A program made the translations under genes and the position numbers. A DNA stretch of 64,000 nucleotides from Parahaliea mediterranea (GTDB lineage: Bacteria > Pseudomonadota > Gammaproteobacteria > Pseudomonadales > Halieaceae). The stretch spans positions 62,001-126,000 of the forward strand of contig NZ_JAFKCZ010000003.1 in the NCBI RefSeq assembly GCF_017255185.1. The letters run 5' to 3'. This document shows positions 44,516-55,588 of this stretch, piece by piece. Below the pieces are notes generated by a model that was not told the origin of the DNA, did no database searches, and saw nothing but the letters and a program-made list of their open reading frames with translations. Each line of letters opens with the position of its first letter. Positions within the stretch are counted from its first letter, which is position 1.

Positions 44516-46696
44516 CTAGAACGCCGAACGCCAGGTGAGGGTGGAGGTCGGCGTGGATTCCTCGATCTGGATCTCGTTCACCGGTTCGCCGTAATCGCGG
44601 ATGTATTCGACTTTTTCCTGGTCCAGCAGGTTGGTACCACTCAGGCGCAGCACCGAGTTCTCGGTGACATTCCACTCCACGAACAACTCCAGGTTGCCGT
44701 CGTATTCGGTGACCACGTACTCCTGGAACTCCGTTTCCAGCGAGTCGTCGCGCTTCTGGTAGGAAATGCCCGCGCCACCGAATCCGGGGAGGTCCTGGGT
44801 CAGGCTGATGTTGTATACGTAGTCCGGCTGGTTGCGGAAAGTACGCTCCTCCCCGGTGAAGGGGTCCTCGATCTCGGAGTCGAGATAGGCGTAGTTGGCG
44901 TAGAGTCCGGTGTTATCGAGGCCGATAAAGTCCAGCGGGGTGGAAATATCCAGCTCAATGCCCCGCGCCGTACCGTCACCGATATTCATCGGCGTAAAGA
45001 TACTGCCGCCCCCGTCCGGGAAGGGCACGCCAGTGTCGGTGAGCTCAATCACGTCCTCGATATCGCGGTAGAAGACATTGACACCAATAATGCCCGCGCG
45101 GCCGATGCGGTGCTCGATGCCGAAGTCATAGCCCAGGGCGGTCTCGGAGTCGAGCTCCGGGTTGCCCACGGTCAGGTCCTCGTCGTCCGGGGTCTCGTCC
45201 TCCTCGAAGGGCGCCACCAGGTCGAACTCAGGACGGCGCAAGGTGCGGGCCACGGAGGCGGTGAGCCGGGTGGCTTCGGTGAGGTCCCAGCGCAGGCTGA
45301 GGGAGGGCAGCAGCTCGTCGCCATCCTGGGAGGCGTCGCCATCTTCGTTGTTCACATCGCGCTCGTAGATGTCGTAGCGCAACCCGCCCTCGATGGATAG
45401 CTTGCCCACGGGCACGGTCAGCTTGGCGTAGGGCGCCCAGCGGGTTTCCTCGATGTCCGCCTCGACGTCGAAAAAGCCCGCCTGCATGCCCTCGCGCTCG
45501 TTCAGGCTGTAGGCCAGGCCGGCTTTCAGCTCGGTCGCCCCCAGCGGCAGGGTATAACTCACCTCCGCGGCATAGTTGTCGTCCTCGATATCGAGATTCT
45601 CGTTATCGACCTCCACGCCCTGGGAGATGCCGTCCTCGAAGGCCTCCTCGGACTCCACGTTCACCGTGTCCTCGTCGAAGTGGGAGATCGCCGCGGACAG
45701 CGCCAGCTCTCCACTGCCCAGACCCAGGGTGTAGAGGCCGTCCAGGCCCCAGCTGGTCTGGTCGATATCCTCTTTCTGGCGCGCGATGGCCACCAGGTCG
45801 CTGTTGTTCACATCGACCGCCTCGCCCTCGTACTCGCGCACGAACTCCTCTTCGCTGCGGTCGGTGTAGACGTAGTAGCCGTTGAGGCGCAGGTTGCCAC
45901 CGGGCACGTCAAAGCCCACCGAGCCGTTCAAGGACGAATCGGTGCCGTCGCGGGTGTCGTCCTCGAAGGCGAAGCCCTCCAGCACGCCGTCGTCGAAGTA
46001 TTTCTCGAGCTTTTGCTTGGGGTTGCGGCGCTCCTGGACATTCAGGCCCAGCCAGTAGTCGTAGCCCTCGCCGGCATCGGCGATGGCCACCGAGCCGGTG
46101 CCGCGGAAGCGCTCGTCGTCGGCGTAGTAGGTGGTGCCCAGGCGGGTGCTGATGCCCTCCAGCTGGGCGCCGTCCTTGAGGATGATATTGAGGGAACCGG
46201 CCACGCCCTGGGAGCTCATGTCCGCGGAGGGCGAGCGAATAATCTCGATGCGCTCCACCAGTTCTGAGGGAATACGGTCGACGAAGAAGGTGCGGTCCGC
46301 GCCCTGGCCGGGAATCGGCCGCCCGTTGATCAGCACCTCGGTGTAGGCGGCGTCCAGGCCGCGCAACTGCACCGCGTCGTACTCCAGCACGTCGGAGGTG
46401 AACACCACGCCCGGGGTGCGCTTGAGCATTTCCCCCACGGTCTGCGGTTCAAAGCGCTGGAAGAAATCCAGGCCGTAGGCCAGGGTCGGGTTGATGTCGT
46501 CGGTGCGGTCGCGGTAGACGTTGTTGCCGGTGACCACGATTTCCTCGATCGGCAGGCCGTTCCCGGCACGCGGCACATCCTGGGCCTGGGCCGGCAGGGC
46601 GGCGGCGCACAACGCGCCCAGCAGGACAGCGGCCTGCCCCGGGCGCCAGAGTTCGGCACGGATGGCGGCGGCAATGATTTTCGGTGTGTATCCCAT
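44516..46696 (-). CDS. TonB-dependent receptor
   Basis: 726 residues with a signal peptide ending ALPAQAQ. A TonB-box-like segment IEEIVVTG is followed by a plug domain (TVGEMLKRTPGVVFTSDVLEYDAVQLRGLDAAYTEVLINGRPI, RIEIIRSPSADMSSQGVAGSLNI) and a barrel rich in Asp/Glu, ending in Phe. ATG 46696 has GGGGGAAA upstream. Monocistronic: PhoB-like repeats upstream and an intrinsic terminator downstream. Substrate unknown; a phosphorus compound is possible from the regulation. Confidence 0.92.
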   Translation of the reverse strand: MGYTPKIIAAAIRAELWRPGQAAVLLGALCAAALPAQAQDVPRAGNGLPIEEIVVTGNNVYRDRTDDINPTLAYGLDFFQRFEPQTVGEMLKRTPGVVFTSDVLEYDAVQLRGLDAAYTEVLINGRPIPGQGADRTFFVDRIPSELVERIEIIRSPSADMSSQGVAGSLNIILKDGAQLEGISTRLGTTYYADDERFRGTGSVAIADAGEGYDYWLGLNVQERRNPKQKLEKYFDDGVLEGFAFEDDTRDGTDSSLNGSVGFDVPGGNLRLNGYYVYTDRSEEEFVREYEGEAVDVNNSDLVAIARQKEDIDQTSWGLDGLYTLGLGSGELALSAAISHFDEDTVNVESEEAFEDGISQGVEVDNENLDIEDDNYAAEVSYTLPLGATELKAGLAYSLNEREGMQAGFFDVEADIEETRWAPYAKLTVPVGKLSIEGGLRYDIYERDVNNEDGDASQDGDELLPSLSLRWDLTEATRLTASVARTLRRPEFDLVAPFEEDETPDDEDLTVGNPELDSETALGYDFGIEHRIGRAGIIGVNVFYRDIEDVIELTDTGVPFPDGGGSIFTPMNIGDGTARGIELDISTPLDFIGLDNTGLYANYAYLDSEIEDPFTGEERTFRNQPDYVYNISLTQDLPGFGGAGISYQKRDDSLETEFQEYVVTEYDGNLELFVEWNVTENSVLRLSGTNLLDQEKVEYIRDYGEPVNEIQIEESTPTSTLTWRSAF

Positions 46697-46783
46697 TGCA
46701 GGTTTCCCCCTTCTTTTGTCGTCCGCGGGCAACAGCCAAGCCGCTGCATTCGATGAGACTGGCGGCAGGGTAAAGGGAATGTA

Positions 46784-46830
46784 TGACCATTGCGTGACGG
46801 CGGGGTGACGCTCGATGAACGCAATATGAC
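46784..46830 (-). promoter_or_regulatory. Pho-box-like array upstream of the TonB receptor
   Basis: Minus-strand GTCA(C/T) cores recur at about 11-bp steps: 46830, 46820 (GTTCAT, one base off), 46809, 46798 and 46787. Four-base spacers separate 7-bp units such as CGTCACC, CGTCACG and GGTCATA. This is the PhoB direct-repeat pattern. A weak -10 (TACCCT) follows the last unit by 9 bp. It lies between mscS and the receptor start. Confidence 0.6.
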
Positions 46831-46868
46831 GGGGTTCGACCGGGACGCGCCGCCACTGGCGGGATCGG

Positions 46869-48527
46869 CTATCCGCCCTCGGAATTGGCGGGCGCCGCGT
46901 ACCAGTGCTCGCGGGGCACGAGCTTGGGTTCGGCGGGGTCCCCTTCGTAGTGCGGCGACATGATCTGTACGCCATGCTCGTTGAACACGTCCTGGATATT
47001 GGCGTGCAGCGCGCTGTAGAGCGGCATCATGCGCTCCGCTTCGCGGCAGTAGGCATTGAGCTGGTAGACCACGGAAAAATCGCCCATCGCGGTTTGCAAC
47101 ACGAAGGGTTCGGGACTTTGCGCCAGGCCCTCGGTGCGCCCGGCGGCCATCAGCAGCAGGGCCTCCACCTGCCGCCAGGGCACGTCGTAGCCAATGCCGA
47201 CCTCCGTGTGCAGGATAATGCCGCGATCGCTCTGGTAGGTGCTGTAGTTGACCACCGCGCTGGACAACACCTGCGAGTTGGGGATGTTGATCTCCTCGTT
47301 CTTGAGCGAGCGCAGGCGAGTGGAGAGCGCGCGGACATCCACGACATCGCCGACGTGCTCGCCGATTCTTACCCGGTCGCCCTCGCGGAAAGCGCCGCGA
47401 TAGGTAAGGCTATAGCCGGCGATCATGTTGGCGATGAAGGACGATGAACCGATGGAGAACACCACCCCCAGGAAGATGCTGACCCCCTTGAAGGCCTCGG
47501 ATTCCGAGCCTGGAATATAGGGATAGGCCACCACCAGGGCGAAGGCGATGATCAGGATGCGCACGATGCGGTAGGTGGGCATGGCCCAGTCGCGGTCGAA
47601 ATTCTCCATCCGGATCCAGCCGCGGTCGATGCGCACGAAGAAGGTCTTGGTGGCCTTGAGCAGGAAGCGCACCACGAAGGCCAGCACCACCAGGAAGACC
47701 AGGTCGGGCAGCGACTCCACGATGCCCACCCCCATTTTCTGCAGGGGATTGAGAATCAGCCGGAAGATGCTGGTGGCGAAGGGCCGGGTCCAGGGGTAGA
47801 GCCCCAGGGCCGAGTTGAGCCAGGTGAGCACTATTGCCACCAGGGCCAGCGCGCGCACGCCCCGTAGCAGGCCGCCGACCCAACTCCACAACTGGGCGGC
47901 ATCGATCAGCCGGTGGGAGGCGCGCTCGATGCGCTCGATGCGCCGCTTCACCAGGCGCTCGATCAGGCGGTTGAGCCAGGCAAACAGGGCGTTGACGGCG
48001 TACAGCAGCAAGCCAGCCACCAGCGTGATGGCAACCAGGATTCCGGTACTGGTCAGCAGGCTGCCGGTACTGCGCGACTTGCGGTATTTGACGATGGCCG
48101 CCGCCACCCGCTGCAGGGTTACCTCGGCGAGAACCTCCAGCGGCACCTGTTCCAGGGCGGCGTCGGCGGGAAACAGCAGGGTGAGGTGCTCACCGTCTAT
48201 GGAGAGGCGTACCCGGTCGGGCAATGACTCCACCGCGCCGGCGGCGGGGTCGATGGCGGGGTTGTCGGCGAGGGCGATAATTTCCTGCTGAATACGCGCG
48301 GCGCGCTGCCTGGCCGGCAGGGCGGATACGCCCCGCACCCGAAACAGCGCGACGCCATCCAGACGTACCGGAGCTGAAAGCACACCGTCGTCACGCTGCA
48401 CCTCGGTGAGGTGCTTCAGCGGCAGGTCCGCCACCGCGTCCGGCGCGACGGGCGTCGAGGCCACGGCCGCCACCGGGGACAGCGTCACGCCGGCCACAAC
48501 CAGCAGGAGGAAGAGCAGTTTGTACAT
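46869..48527 (-). CDS. Mechanosensitive ion channel (MscS family)
   Basis: 552 residues. Signal peptide, ~130-residue periplasmic domain ([28 protein letters not shown]), several membrane helices, then the MscS pore and vestibule: [59 protein letters not shown]. Opens under hypo-osmotic tension. Stand-alone gene. Confidence 0.9.
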   Translation of the reverse strand: MYKLLFLLLVVAGVTLSPVAAVASTPVAPDAVADLPLKHLTEVQRDDGVLSAPVRLDGVALFRVRGVSALPARQRAARIQQEIIALADNPAIDPAAGAVESLPDRVRLSIDGEHLTLLFPADAALEQVPLEVLAEVTLQRVAAAIVKYRKSRSTGSLLTSTGILVAITLVAGLLLYAVNALFAWLNRLIERLVKRRIERIERASHRLIDAAQLWSWVGGLLRGVRALALVAIVLTWLNSALGLYPWTRPFATSIFRLILNPLQKMGVGIVESLPDLVFLVVLAFVVRFLLKATKTFFVRIDRGWIRMENFDRDWAMPTYRIVRILIIAFALVVAYPYIPGSESEAFKGVSIFLGVVFSIGSSSFIANMIAGYSLTYRGAFREGDRVRIGEHVGDVVDVRALSTRLRSLKNEEINIPNSQVLSSAVVNYSTYQSDRGIILHTEVGIGYDVPWRQVEALLLMAAGRTEGLAQSPEPFVLQTAMGDFSVVYQLNAYCREAERMMPLYSALHANIQDVFNEHGVQIMSPHYEGDPAEPKLVPREHWYAAPANSEGG

Positions 48528-48725
48528 GGGCGCCCCCGAGGGTTACGCGGATCGATCCGCTTGTCACTCTGCCCGGGTTACCGCTCCGGTTGTGCCTATT
48601 TAACCCTGTTATCGCGCCTTTTATCCACTACCCCGCCATCTACGCCATCGGAGAGCCGGGCGCGAACGCGGGCCCGGGCGCCGGGGCGGCGTCCGGGTTG
48701 TACCAGGCGGCGCGCCGCCCGGCGG

Positions 48726-49946
<1,221 letters not shown>

Positions 49947-50087
49947 TGCTCGTTCCCACGCTCTCTAGAAAGGGCGCACATTCTACTCCCCGCGGCGGTG
50001 GCTTGCCACAGGGGCGCCGTCCCAGGGTGTCGCCCCGGCCCCACATACGGTAGCATTCGCCCCTCAAGCTACTGCATTCGGAACACC

Positions 50088-51134
50088 GTGACTGAACTGA
50101 CCCTCACCCGCCCCGACGACTGGCACGTCCACCTGCGCGACGGCGCCGCATTGGCCGACACCTGTCGCGACATGGCCCGCTACTTCGGCCGCGCCATCGT
50201 GATGCCCAACCTGACCCCGCCGGTGACCACGGTGGAGGCGGCGTCGGCCTACCGCGAGCGCATCCTGGCGTCCATGGCGGACCTGCCGCGGCAATTCGAA
50301 CCGCTGATGACGCTCTACCTCACCGACCAGACCAGCGCCGAGGAGGTACGGCGGGCCGCCGACAGCGACTTCGTGCACGCCATCAAGCTCTACCCCGCCG
50401 GTGCCACCACCAATTCCGCCGCCGGCGTGGCGGACCTGGACAGCCTCTACCCCACTCTGGCGGCCATGGAGAAACACGACCTGCCGCTGCTGGTGCACGG
50501 CGAGGTCACCGATCCCGCGATCGACATTTTCGACCGCGAGAAGGTGTTCATCGAGCGCCACCTGGCACCCATCGTGCAGCGCTTTCCCGGCTTGCGGGTG
50601 GTGCTGGAGCACATCACCACCGCCGATGCCGCGGCCTTCGTCGGGGAGACCCCGGCCAATGTCGCCGCCACCATCACCGCCCACCACCTGCTGCTAAACC
50701 GCAACGACATGCTGGTGGGCGGTATCCGGCCCCACTACTACTGCCTGCCCATTCTCAAACGCAATACCCACCAGCAGGCGCTGCTGGCGGCGGCCACGTC
50801 CGGCAGCCCCAAGTTTTTCCTGGGCACCGACTCCGCCCCGCACACCCGCGCCGCCAAGGAGACCGACTGCGGCTGCGCCGGTGTATACACCGCCCACGCC
50901 GCCATCGAGTTCTATGCCGAGGCCTTTGCCGCCGCGGGGGCGCTGGACAAGCTGGAGGGCTTCGCGGCCCATTTCGGCGCCGATTTCTACGGCCTGCCGC
51001 GCAACAGCGAGCGCATTACCCTGGAACAATCCCCCTGGGACGTCCCCGCGCAACTGCCCCTGGGCGGACAGCCCCTCACCCCCCTGCGCGCCGCCGACAC
51101 GGTGGCCTGGCGGGTGCGCGAGACGGGCGCCTGA
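50088..51134 (+). CDS. pyrC: Dihydroorotase (class II)
   Basis: 348 residues, identical in length to E. coli PyrC. Metal-site motifs [10 protein letters not shown], the carboxylated Lys in [23 protein letters not shown] and LGTDSAPH are all present. Third step of pyrimidine synthesis. GTG 50088 is the start; a long open frame upstream is not conserved. rnt follows after 3 bp. Confidence 0.96.
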   Translation: MTELTLTRPDDWHVHLRDGAALADTCRDMARYFGRAIVMPNLTPPVTTVEAASAYRERILASMADLPRQFEPLMTLYLTDQTSAEEVRRAADSDFVHAIKLYPAGATTNSAAGVADLDSLYPTLAAMEKHDLPLLVHGEVTDPAIDIFDREKVFIERHLAPIVQRFPGLRVVLEHITTADAAAFVGETPANVAATITAHHLLLNRNDMLVGGIRPHYYCLPILKRNTHQQALLAAATSGSPKFFLGTDSAPHTRAAKETDCGCAGVYTAHAAIEFYAEAFAAAGALDKLEGFAAHFGADFYGLPRNSERITLEQSPWDVPAQLPLGGQPLTPLRAADTVAWRVRETGA

Positions 51135-51137
51135 GGT

Positions 51138-51773
51138 TTGCTGGAGTATCGGGCACAGCGCATCCGCGACCGTTTCCGGGGATTCCTGCCGGTGGTGGTG
51201 GACGTGGAGACCGGCGGCTTCAACGCCGGCACCGACGCCATCCTGGAGATCGCCGCCAGTATCGTGCGCATGGACGAGGACGGCGTGTTGGCGGTCCACC
51301 GCACCCACAATTTCCTCGTTAAACCCTTCGAGGGCGCCAATATCGAGCAGTCGGCGCTGGACTTCACCGGCATCGATCCCTGGCACCCCTTCCGCGAAGC
51401 GGTGGAGGAGGACCAGGCACTGGGCGAGCTGTTCCGCGTGGTGCGCAAGGAGATCCGCGACCAGGACTGCAACCGCGCCATTTTGGTGGGCCACAACGCC
51501 CACTTTGACGCCGGCTTCGTCAACGCGGCAGTGGCGCGCTGCGGCATCAAGCGCAACCCCTTCCACCCCTTCTCGCATTTCGACACCGCCACCCTGGCCG
51601 GGCTGGCCTACGGCCAGACGGTGCTGGCCAAGGCCTGCGCCGAGGCGGGCATCACCTTCGACAACAGCGAGGCCCACTCGGCGGCCTACGACGCCGAACG
51701 CACCGCGGAGCTGTTCTGCGAGATCGTCAATCGCTGGCGGGAATCCGGCGGCTGGATGCCCAGTTTCGACTGA
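51138..51773 (+). CDS. rnt: Ribonuclease T
   Basis: 211 residues, DEDDh exonuclease that trims tRNA and other stable RNA 3' ends. [19 protein letters not shown] (Exo I), [15 protein letters not shown] (Exo II), [23 protein letters not shown] (Exo III). Starts at TTG 51138 with GAGG just upstream; no better start exists. Standard neighbour of pyrC. Confidence 0.94.
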   Translation: MLEYRAQRIRDRFRGFLPVVVDVETGGFNAGTDAILEIAASIVRMDEDGVLAVHRTHNFLVKPFEGANIEQSALDFTGIDPWHPFREAVEEDQALGELFRVVRKEIRDQDCNRAILVGHNAHFDAGFVNAAVARCGIKRNPFHPFSHFDTATLAGLAYGQTVLAKACAEAGITFDNSEAHSAAYDAERTAELFCEIVNRWRESGGWMPSFD

Positions 51774-51810
51774 GTTCCGCACCGTTTAGTGTGCGCCTCG
51801 CGGCAGCGTT

Positions 51811-52017
51811 GTGCGAATGAATTCGCACCTACAGGGGGCGGGGAAGGCCTCGAACTCGTTGTGCGAATGAATTCGCACCTACAGGGGGGGAAGGCCTCGA
51901 ACTCGTTGTGCGAATGAATTCGCACCTACAGGGGGGGAAGGCCTCGAAATCGTTGTGCGAATGAATTCGCACCTACAGGGGGGGTCGCTACACCTGTAGG
52001 GTCGAATTCATTCGACC
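51811..52017. repeat. Tandem palindrome array, four direct copies plus one inverted
   Basis: The 18-mer GTGCGAATGAATTCGCAC occurs at 51811, 51861, 51908 and 51955 (steps of 50, 47 and 47 bp). Each copy is followed by CTACAGGGGG and a GGAAGGCCTCGAA spacer. A fifth, inverted copy with a different stem (GGTCGAATTCATTCGACC, 52000-52017) ends the array. It fills most of the 293-bp gap between rnt and the LonN gene. Confidence 0.92.
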
Positions 52018-52066
52018 AAATTGCCGCCCTACCCCGCTGCCGGGCCGGCCGCATTCGCCCCCCGCC

Positions 52067-52690
52067 CTAATCCTCCCCGCTGATGCGGTTGAGGACTTCG
52101 TTGAGCGCCGCCACCAGCTGCGGCAGCTCATCCAGCCCTAGCAGGCTGTATTTCAGGGACTCTTCCAAGGGTAACAACTGGGCCAGCGCATAGCACACCT
52201 GCCAGGCGTTGTCGTAATCAATCGACAGACCCATGCGCTGCACGTGGGGATGGGTTTCCAGGCTCTGCAGCACCTCCACCAGGGCTCCCCAGTCCGCCTG
52301 CACCGGGGCGGGCGCCGGCGGCGGCTCCAGGCTCACCTCGCCCATTACCAGGCCACCGTCGGCCACCCGGGTGGCGTGCAGGCCAAATCGCTGGCGGCCT
52401 TCAATGGTGATGCCCAGCAGGCCGTCCTTGAGCTGATCCCAGTCCACGATGCGCGCGTAGGTGCCCCAGTCACCCAGCTCCGGGCTGGCCTGCCCCCGCT
52501 GGGCGACCTCCTCCCCGCGGCGAATCCACACCACCCCAAAGCCGCTGTCCCGGCGCATGCAGTCGCGCACCAGGTCGAGGTAACGGCGCTCGAAAATGCG
52601 CAGCGGCATGCGCCCCCAGGGCAGCAGCACCCCGGAAAGGGGAAACAGGGGGATTTCGCTAGTCTCGGGTGTATCCACGGAATCGGTCAT
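52067..52690 (-). CDS. LON-N domain protein (peptidase S16 substrate-binding-like)
   Basis: 207 residues: IPLFPLSGVLLPWGRMPLRIFERRYLDLVRDCMRRDSGFGVV is the Lon N-terminal (LAN) domain without AAA or protease parts. Stand-alone LonN proteins are common in proteobacteria and of unknown role. Co-directional with YkgJ and the MMPL gene, 23 bp downstream of ykgJ. Confidence 0.87.
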   Translation of the reverse strand: MTDSVDTPETSEIPLFPLSGVLLPWGRMPLRIFERRYLDLVRDCMRRDSGFGVVWIRRGEEVAQRGQASPELGDWGTYARIVDWDQLKDGLLGITIEGRQRFGLHATRVADGGLVMGEVSLEPPPAPAPVQADWGALVEVLQSLETHPHVQRMGLSIDYDNAWQVCYALAQLLPLEESLKYSLLGLDELPQLVAALNEVLNRISGED

Positions 52691-52713
52691 AAACAGGCAT
52701 CAATCAGCGGGGG

Positions 52714-52971
52714 TCAGCAGGGCAGGCTCACGACTTCCAGCCGTTGCAGGCGCGCCAGGGCCTCGGCCCGGTCGCGGCCGCAGACACTGTCCTCCGCCTG
52801 AAACTGGGCGCACGCCGCCGGCCGGCGCGGGTCGCCGAACAGGCGGCAGCGCATGGCGTCGTCGAGGTGAACGCAGCGCACTCCCGCCGGCTTGCCGCGG
52901 GGCATGCCGTGAAACGGCCGGGCGATGGAGGGCGCGATGCAACAGGCACCACAGCCCGGGCGGCAGTCCAT
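52714..52971 (-). CDS. YkgJ-family cysteine cluster protein
   Basis: 85 residues with the conserved C-x3-C-x2-C-C motif (CRPGCGACC), then CVHLDDAMRCRLFG and CAQF; the full set binds zinc or iron. Cys also appears at the very C-terminus. It starts 1 bp after the MMPL gene stop, so it is coupled to it. Confidence 0.87.
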   Translation of the reverse strand: MDCRPGCGACCIAPSIARPFHGMPRGKPAGVRCVHLDDAMRCRLFGDPRRPAACAQFQAEDSVCGRDRAEALARLQRLEVVSLPC

Positions 52972-52972
52972 A

Positions 52973-55588
52973 TCAACGCCCTTCCGGTCCCAGCGGCTTG
53001 AACAGGATGATCAACAGGGGCAGCAACAGCAACGCCCCGAGCACGGCGGCGATCATCGCCAGCACGGTGAGCAAACCGAAGTAGATGCTGGGGTTGAAGT
53101 TGGACAGGGTGAGCATGGAAAACCCGACGACCACGGTCACCGTAGTGTAGTACATGGCCCGGCCGATACTGCGGTGACAGCGGTACAGGGTGGCCAGGTA
53201 GTCGCGATCCTTGGGAAACTCGCGCAGGTAGCGGTGCACGTAGTGGATACAGTCGTCCACGCCGATACCCACCACGATGGCGGCGATGGTGATGGTCATG
53301 ATGTCGAGGGGGATACCCAACAAGCCCATGACGCCCAGCACCAGGCCCGCCGCCAACACGTTCGGCGCCAGCGCGATCAGCGCCAGGCTCAGCGAGCGAA
53401 ACAGCAGCACGAACATCACCAGGATGGCCAGGAACACCGCCCCCAAAGTGAGGATCTGGGAGCGAAACAGGCTTTGCAGCACATTGTTGTACAGCACCAG
53501 CATGCCGGTGAACTGCACGTCCTCCGGCGCCACGCCGAGGGTGTCCACCAGGTCGGCGTGCAGGCGCTTGAGGAAGGCGTCCCGGCGCAGGGTCTCGCTG
53601 GTCTCCATGACCCGCACGGTAATCCGCGCCTGGTCGTCCTGCGCGGAAAAATAGGGGTTTACCATCAACGCCGCAATGTCCCCGGGCAAGCTTTTTTGCA
53701 CCAGGGCCAGTTCCACGCTGCCGATGTCGTCCCCCATCAACTGCCGCACCACCTGGAAAGTGGTGGACAGCGACAGCACCTTGCCCGACTCCGCCTGGCG
53801 ATCCACCAGCGCGTGGGCCGCGTCGATGCGCTCCATGCCGGCGAGGGAGAACCAGTAGCTGGGTTGAAAATTGCCGTCCCCGGCCGGGCTGTCGAAGGCG
53901 AAGCTGTCGTCGCCGAAACCGTCATCGGCGAAGTCATCGCCCCACTCATCGTCGTCAACGGCTGCCGACGCGGAAAAATCCTCGCTCTCGTCCAGGAAAG
54001 GATCGTCCGCCGCCGGCGGCGCCGCCTCGCCGACATTGTCGGCTTCCAGCCCCGGCAGCGGCGCGTCCTCGTCGGGCGCGCTGAGCACGATATCCAGGGG
54101 AATGGTGCCGCCGAGCTTGGAATCGAGCAGCTCCATGCCGCGGTAGATCTCGGTGGTGTCCTTGAAGTAATCGATAAAGCGGTTTTCCACCTTGAGCTGG
54201 GACACCCCCGCCAGCACCAGGACGCACAACACCGCGGTGACGACGACAATCGTGCGGTGGAAATGGTCCGTGGCCCGGGCGAAATAGAGGGTGAAGGGCT
54301 CGCCCTCCGCCGCGTAGCGGAAGGGGCGCCCCTTGGGCCACACCAGGATAAGGCAGGGCACCAGGATAAAGGCCAGCACCAGCGCCACCAGCACGCCCGC
54401 GGTCATCATCCAGCCGAAGTCGATCACCGGCTGCAGGCCCGACACCACCAGGGACACGAAGGCCACGATGGTGGTGATTCCGGTATAGGTGCAAGGCACG
54501 GCCATCAGCCGCACGGTCTCGCGCACCCGCTGGCGCAGGTCGCCGTCGGGGTCCGCGGCGTGCAGCTCCCGGTAGCGCACAATGAGGTGGATGGAAATCG
54601 CCAGGCTGATGATCAACAGCACCGCCACGAAGTTCGAGGAAATGACGGTCATGCGCCAGTCGAAATAGCCGAGGATGCCCAGCATCACCAGCACCGACGC
54701 GCTACAGGTGGCCAGGGGGATCACCACCCAGCGCACCCGCCGGAAGATAAGCGCCAGCACCAGCAGCATGACCCCGAGAATGGCGCTGCCGAACAGCACC
54801 AGGTCGCTGCGCACGAAGCTGACCATGTCGGCGGCGATCATCGGCACCCCGCCCACAAACAAGCGCGCGTGCTCGCGGTAGCCGTCGGTGATGTCGCGCA
54901 CCGACTGTACCAGCCGGCCCTGCCGTTCCAGGGCCACCGCGGTGTGCGCCTTGAACGCGGCCTCGACCGAGGCCAACTCCGCGGTCTCGGCGGCGCTGAG
55001 CTCGCGCTCATTGCGGGCCTGGCGCAGGGCCTCCCGCTGGCGCAGCAGTTCGAAATAGCGCTGGTCCCGGCGCAGGTTGATCTGCACCGCGGTCAGCGTG
55101 CCGTCCTCGCTCACCAGCAGTTGCGAGTAAATCGGGCTGGCGGTGAACTCCGCCAGCGCGAGCTCGCGATCGACGCCCGGATCCCGCAGGGTGGGCAGCG
55201 GGTCGCCGCCGGTGATATCCGACAGCGATACCGGCGGGCTCTGCAGCAGCGGCACGTCCAGCACCGTCACCACCGAGGACACCCCCTCCAGCTGCCGCAA
55301 CTCGTCCGCCATCGCCGACAGCGGCGCCAGGGAGGCCTCGCTCAGCAGCGGCGCCTCCGGCTCCCAGGTCACCAGCAGGAAGTCCTCGGAGCCGTATTCG
55401 CTGCTCACCTTGCGGTAGAAATCCAGTGCCGGGTCGCCCTGCAGCATCAGCGAGTCCGCCGAGGCGTCGAGTTTGATCTTCGGCAACTGGCTGGCACAGG
55501 CCAGCAACAGCAGGCCTACCAGGGCCAGCCACAGCCATGGCCGGCCGAGAATCAGTCGGTCAAACAGTTTGGTCAGTGTCTCGAACAT
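52973..55588 (-). CDS. MMPL/RND-superfamily exporter
   Basis: 871 residues, two six-helix repeats (each with a large periplasmic loop). The sterol-sensing-like first core GSAILGVMLLVLALIFRRVRW and second ITIAAIVVGIGVDDCIHYVHRYLRE are typical of hydrophobic-ligand exporters. Unusual: an Asp/Ser/Phe-rich acidic linker at about residues 504-574. Its ATG overlaps the mpl stop in TGATG. Substrate unknown, perhaps lipid or hopanoid. Confidence 0.87.
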   Translation of the reverse strand: MFETLTKLFDRLILGRPWLWLALVGLLLLACASQLPKIKLDASADSLMLQGDPALDFYRKVSSEYGSEDFLLVTWEPEAPLLSEASLAPLSAMADELRQLEGVSSVVTVLDVPLLQSPPVSLSDITGGDPLPTLRDPGVDRELALAEFTASPIYSQLLVSEDGTLTAVQINLRRDQRYFELLRQREALRQARNERELSAAETAELASVEAAFKAHTAVALERQGRLVQSVRDITDGYREHARLFVGGVPMIAADMVSFVRSDLVLFGSAILGVMLLVLALIFRRVRWVVIPLATCSASVLVMLGILGYFDWRMTVISSNFVAVLLIISLAISIHLIVRYRELHAADPDGDLRQRVRETVRLMAVPCTYTGITTIVAFVSLVVSGLQPVIDFGWMMTAGVLVALVLAFILVPCLILVWPKGRPFRYAAEGEPFTLYFARATDHFHRTIVVVTAVLCVLVLAGVSQLKVENRFIDYFKDTTEIYRGMELLDSKLGGTIPLDIVLSAPDEDAPLPGLEADNVGEAAPPAADDPFLDESEDFSASAAVDDDEWGDDFADDGFGDDSFAFDSPAGDGNFQPSYWFSLAGMERIDAAHALVDRQAESGKVLSLSTTFQVVRQLMGDDIGSVELALVQKSLPGDIAALMVNPYFSAQDDQARITVRVMETSETLRRDAFLKRLHADLVDTLGVAPEDVQFTGMLVLYNNVLQSLFRSQILTLGAVFLAILVMFVLLFRSLSLALIALAPNVLAAGLVLGVMGLLGIPLDIMTITIAAIVVGIGVDDCIHYVHRYLREFPKDRDYLATLYRCHRSIGRAMYYTTVTVVVGFSMLTLSNFNPSIYFGLLTVLAMIAAVLGALLLLPLLIILFKPLGPEGR

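Noticed and set aside
51811-52017. CRISPR array
   Set aside because: Spacers between the repeats are nearly identical to each other, the period is 47-50 bp and no cas gene is present; this is a tandem palindrome repeat.
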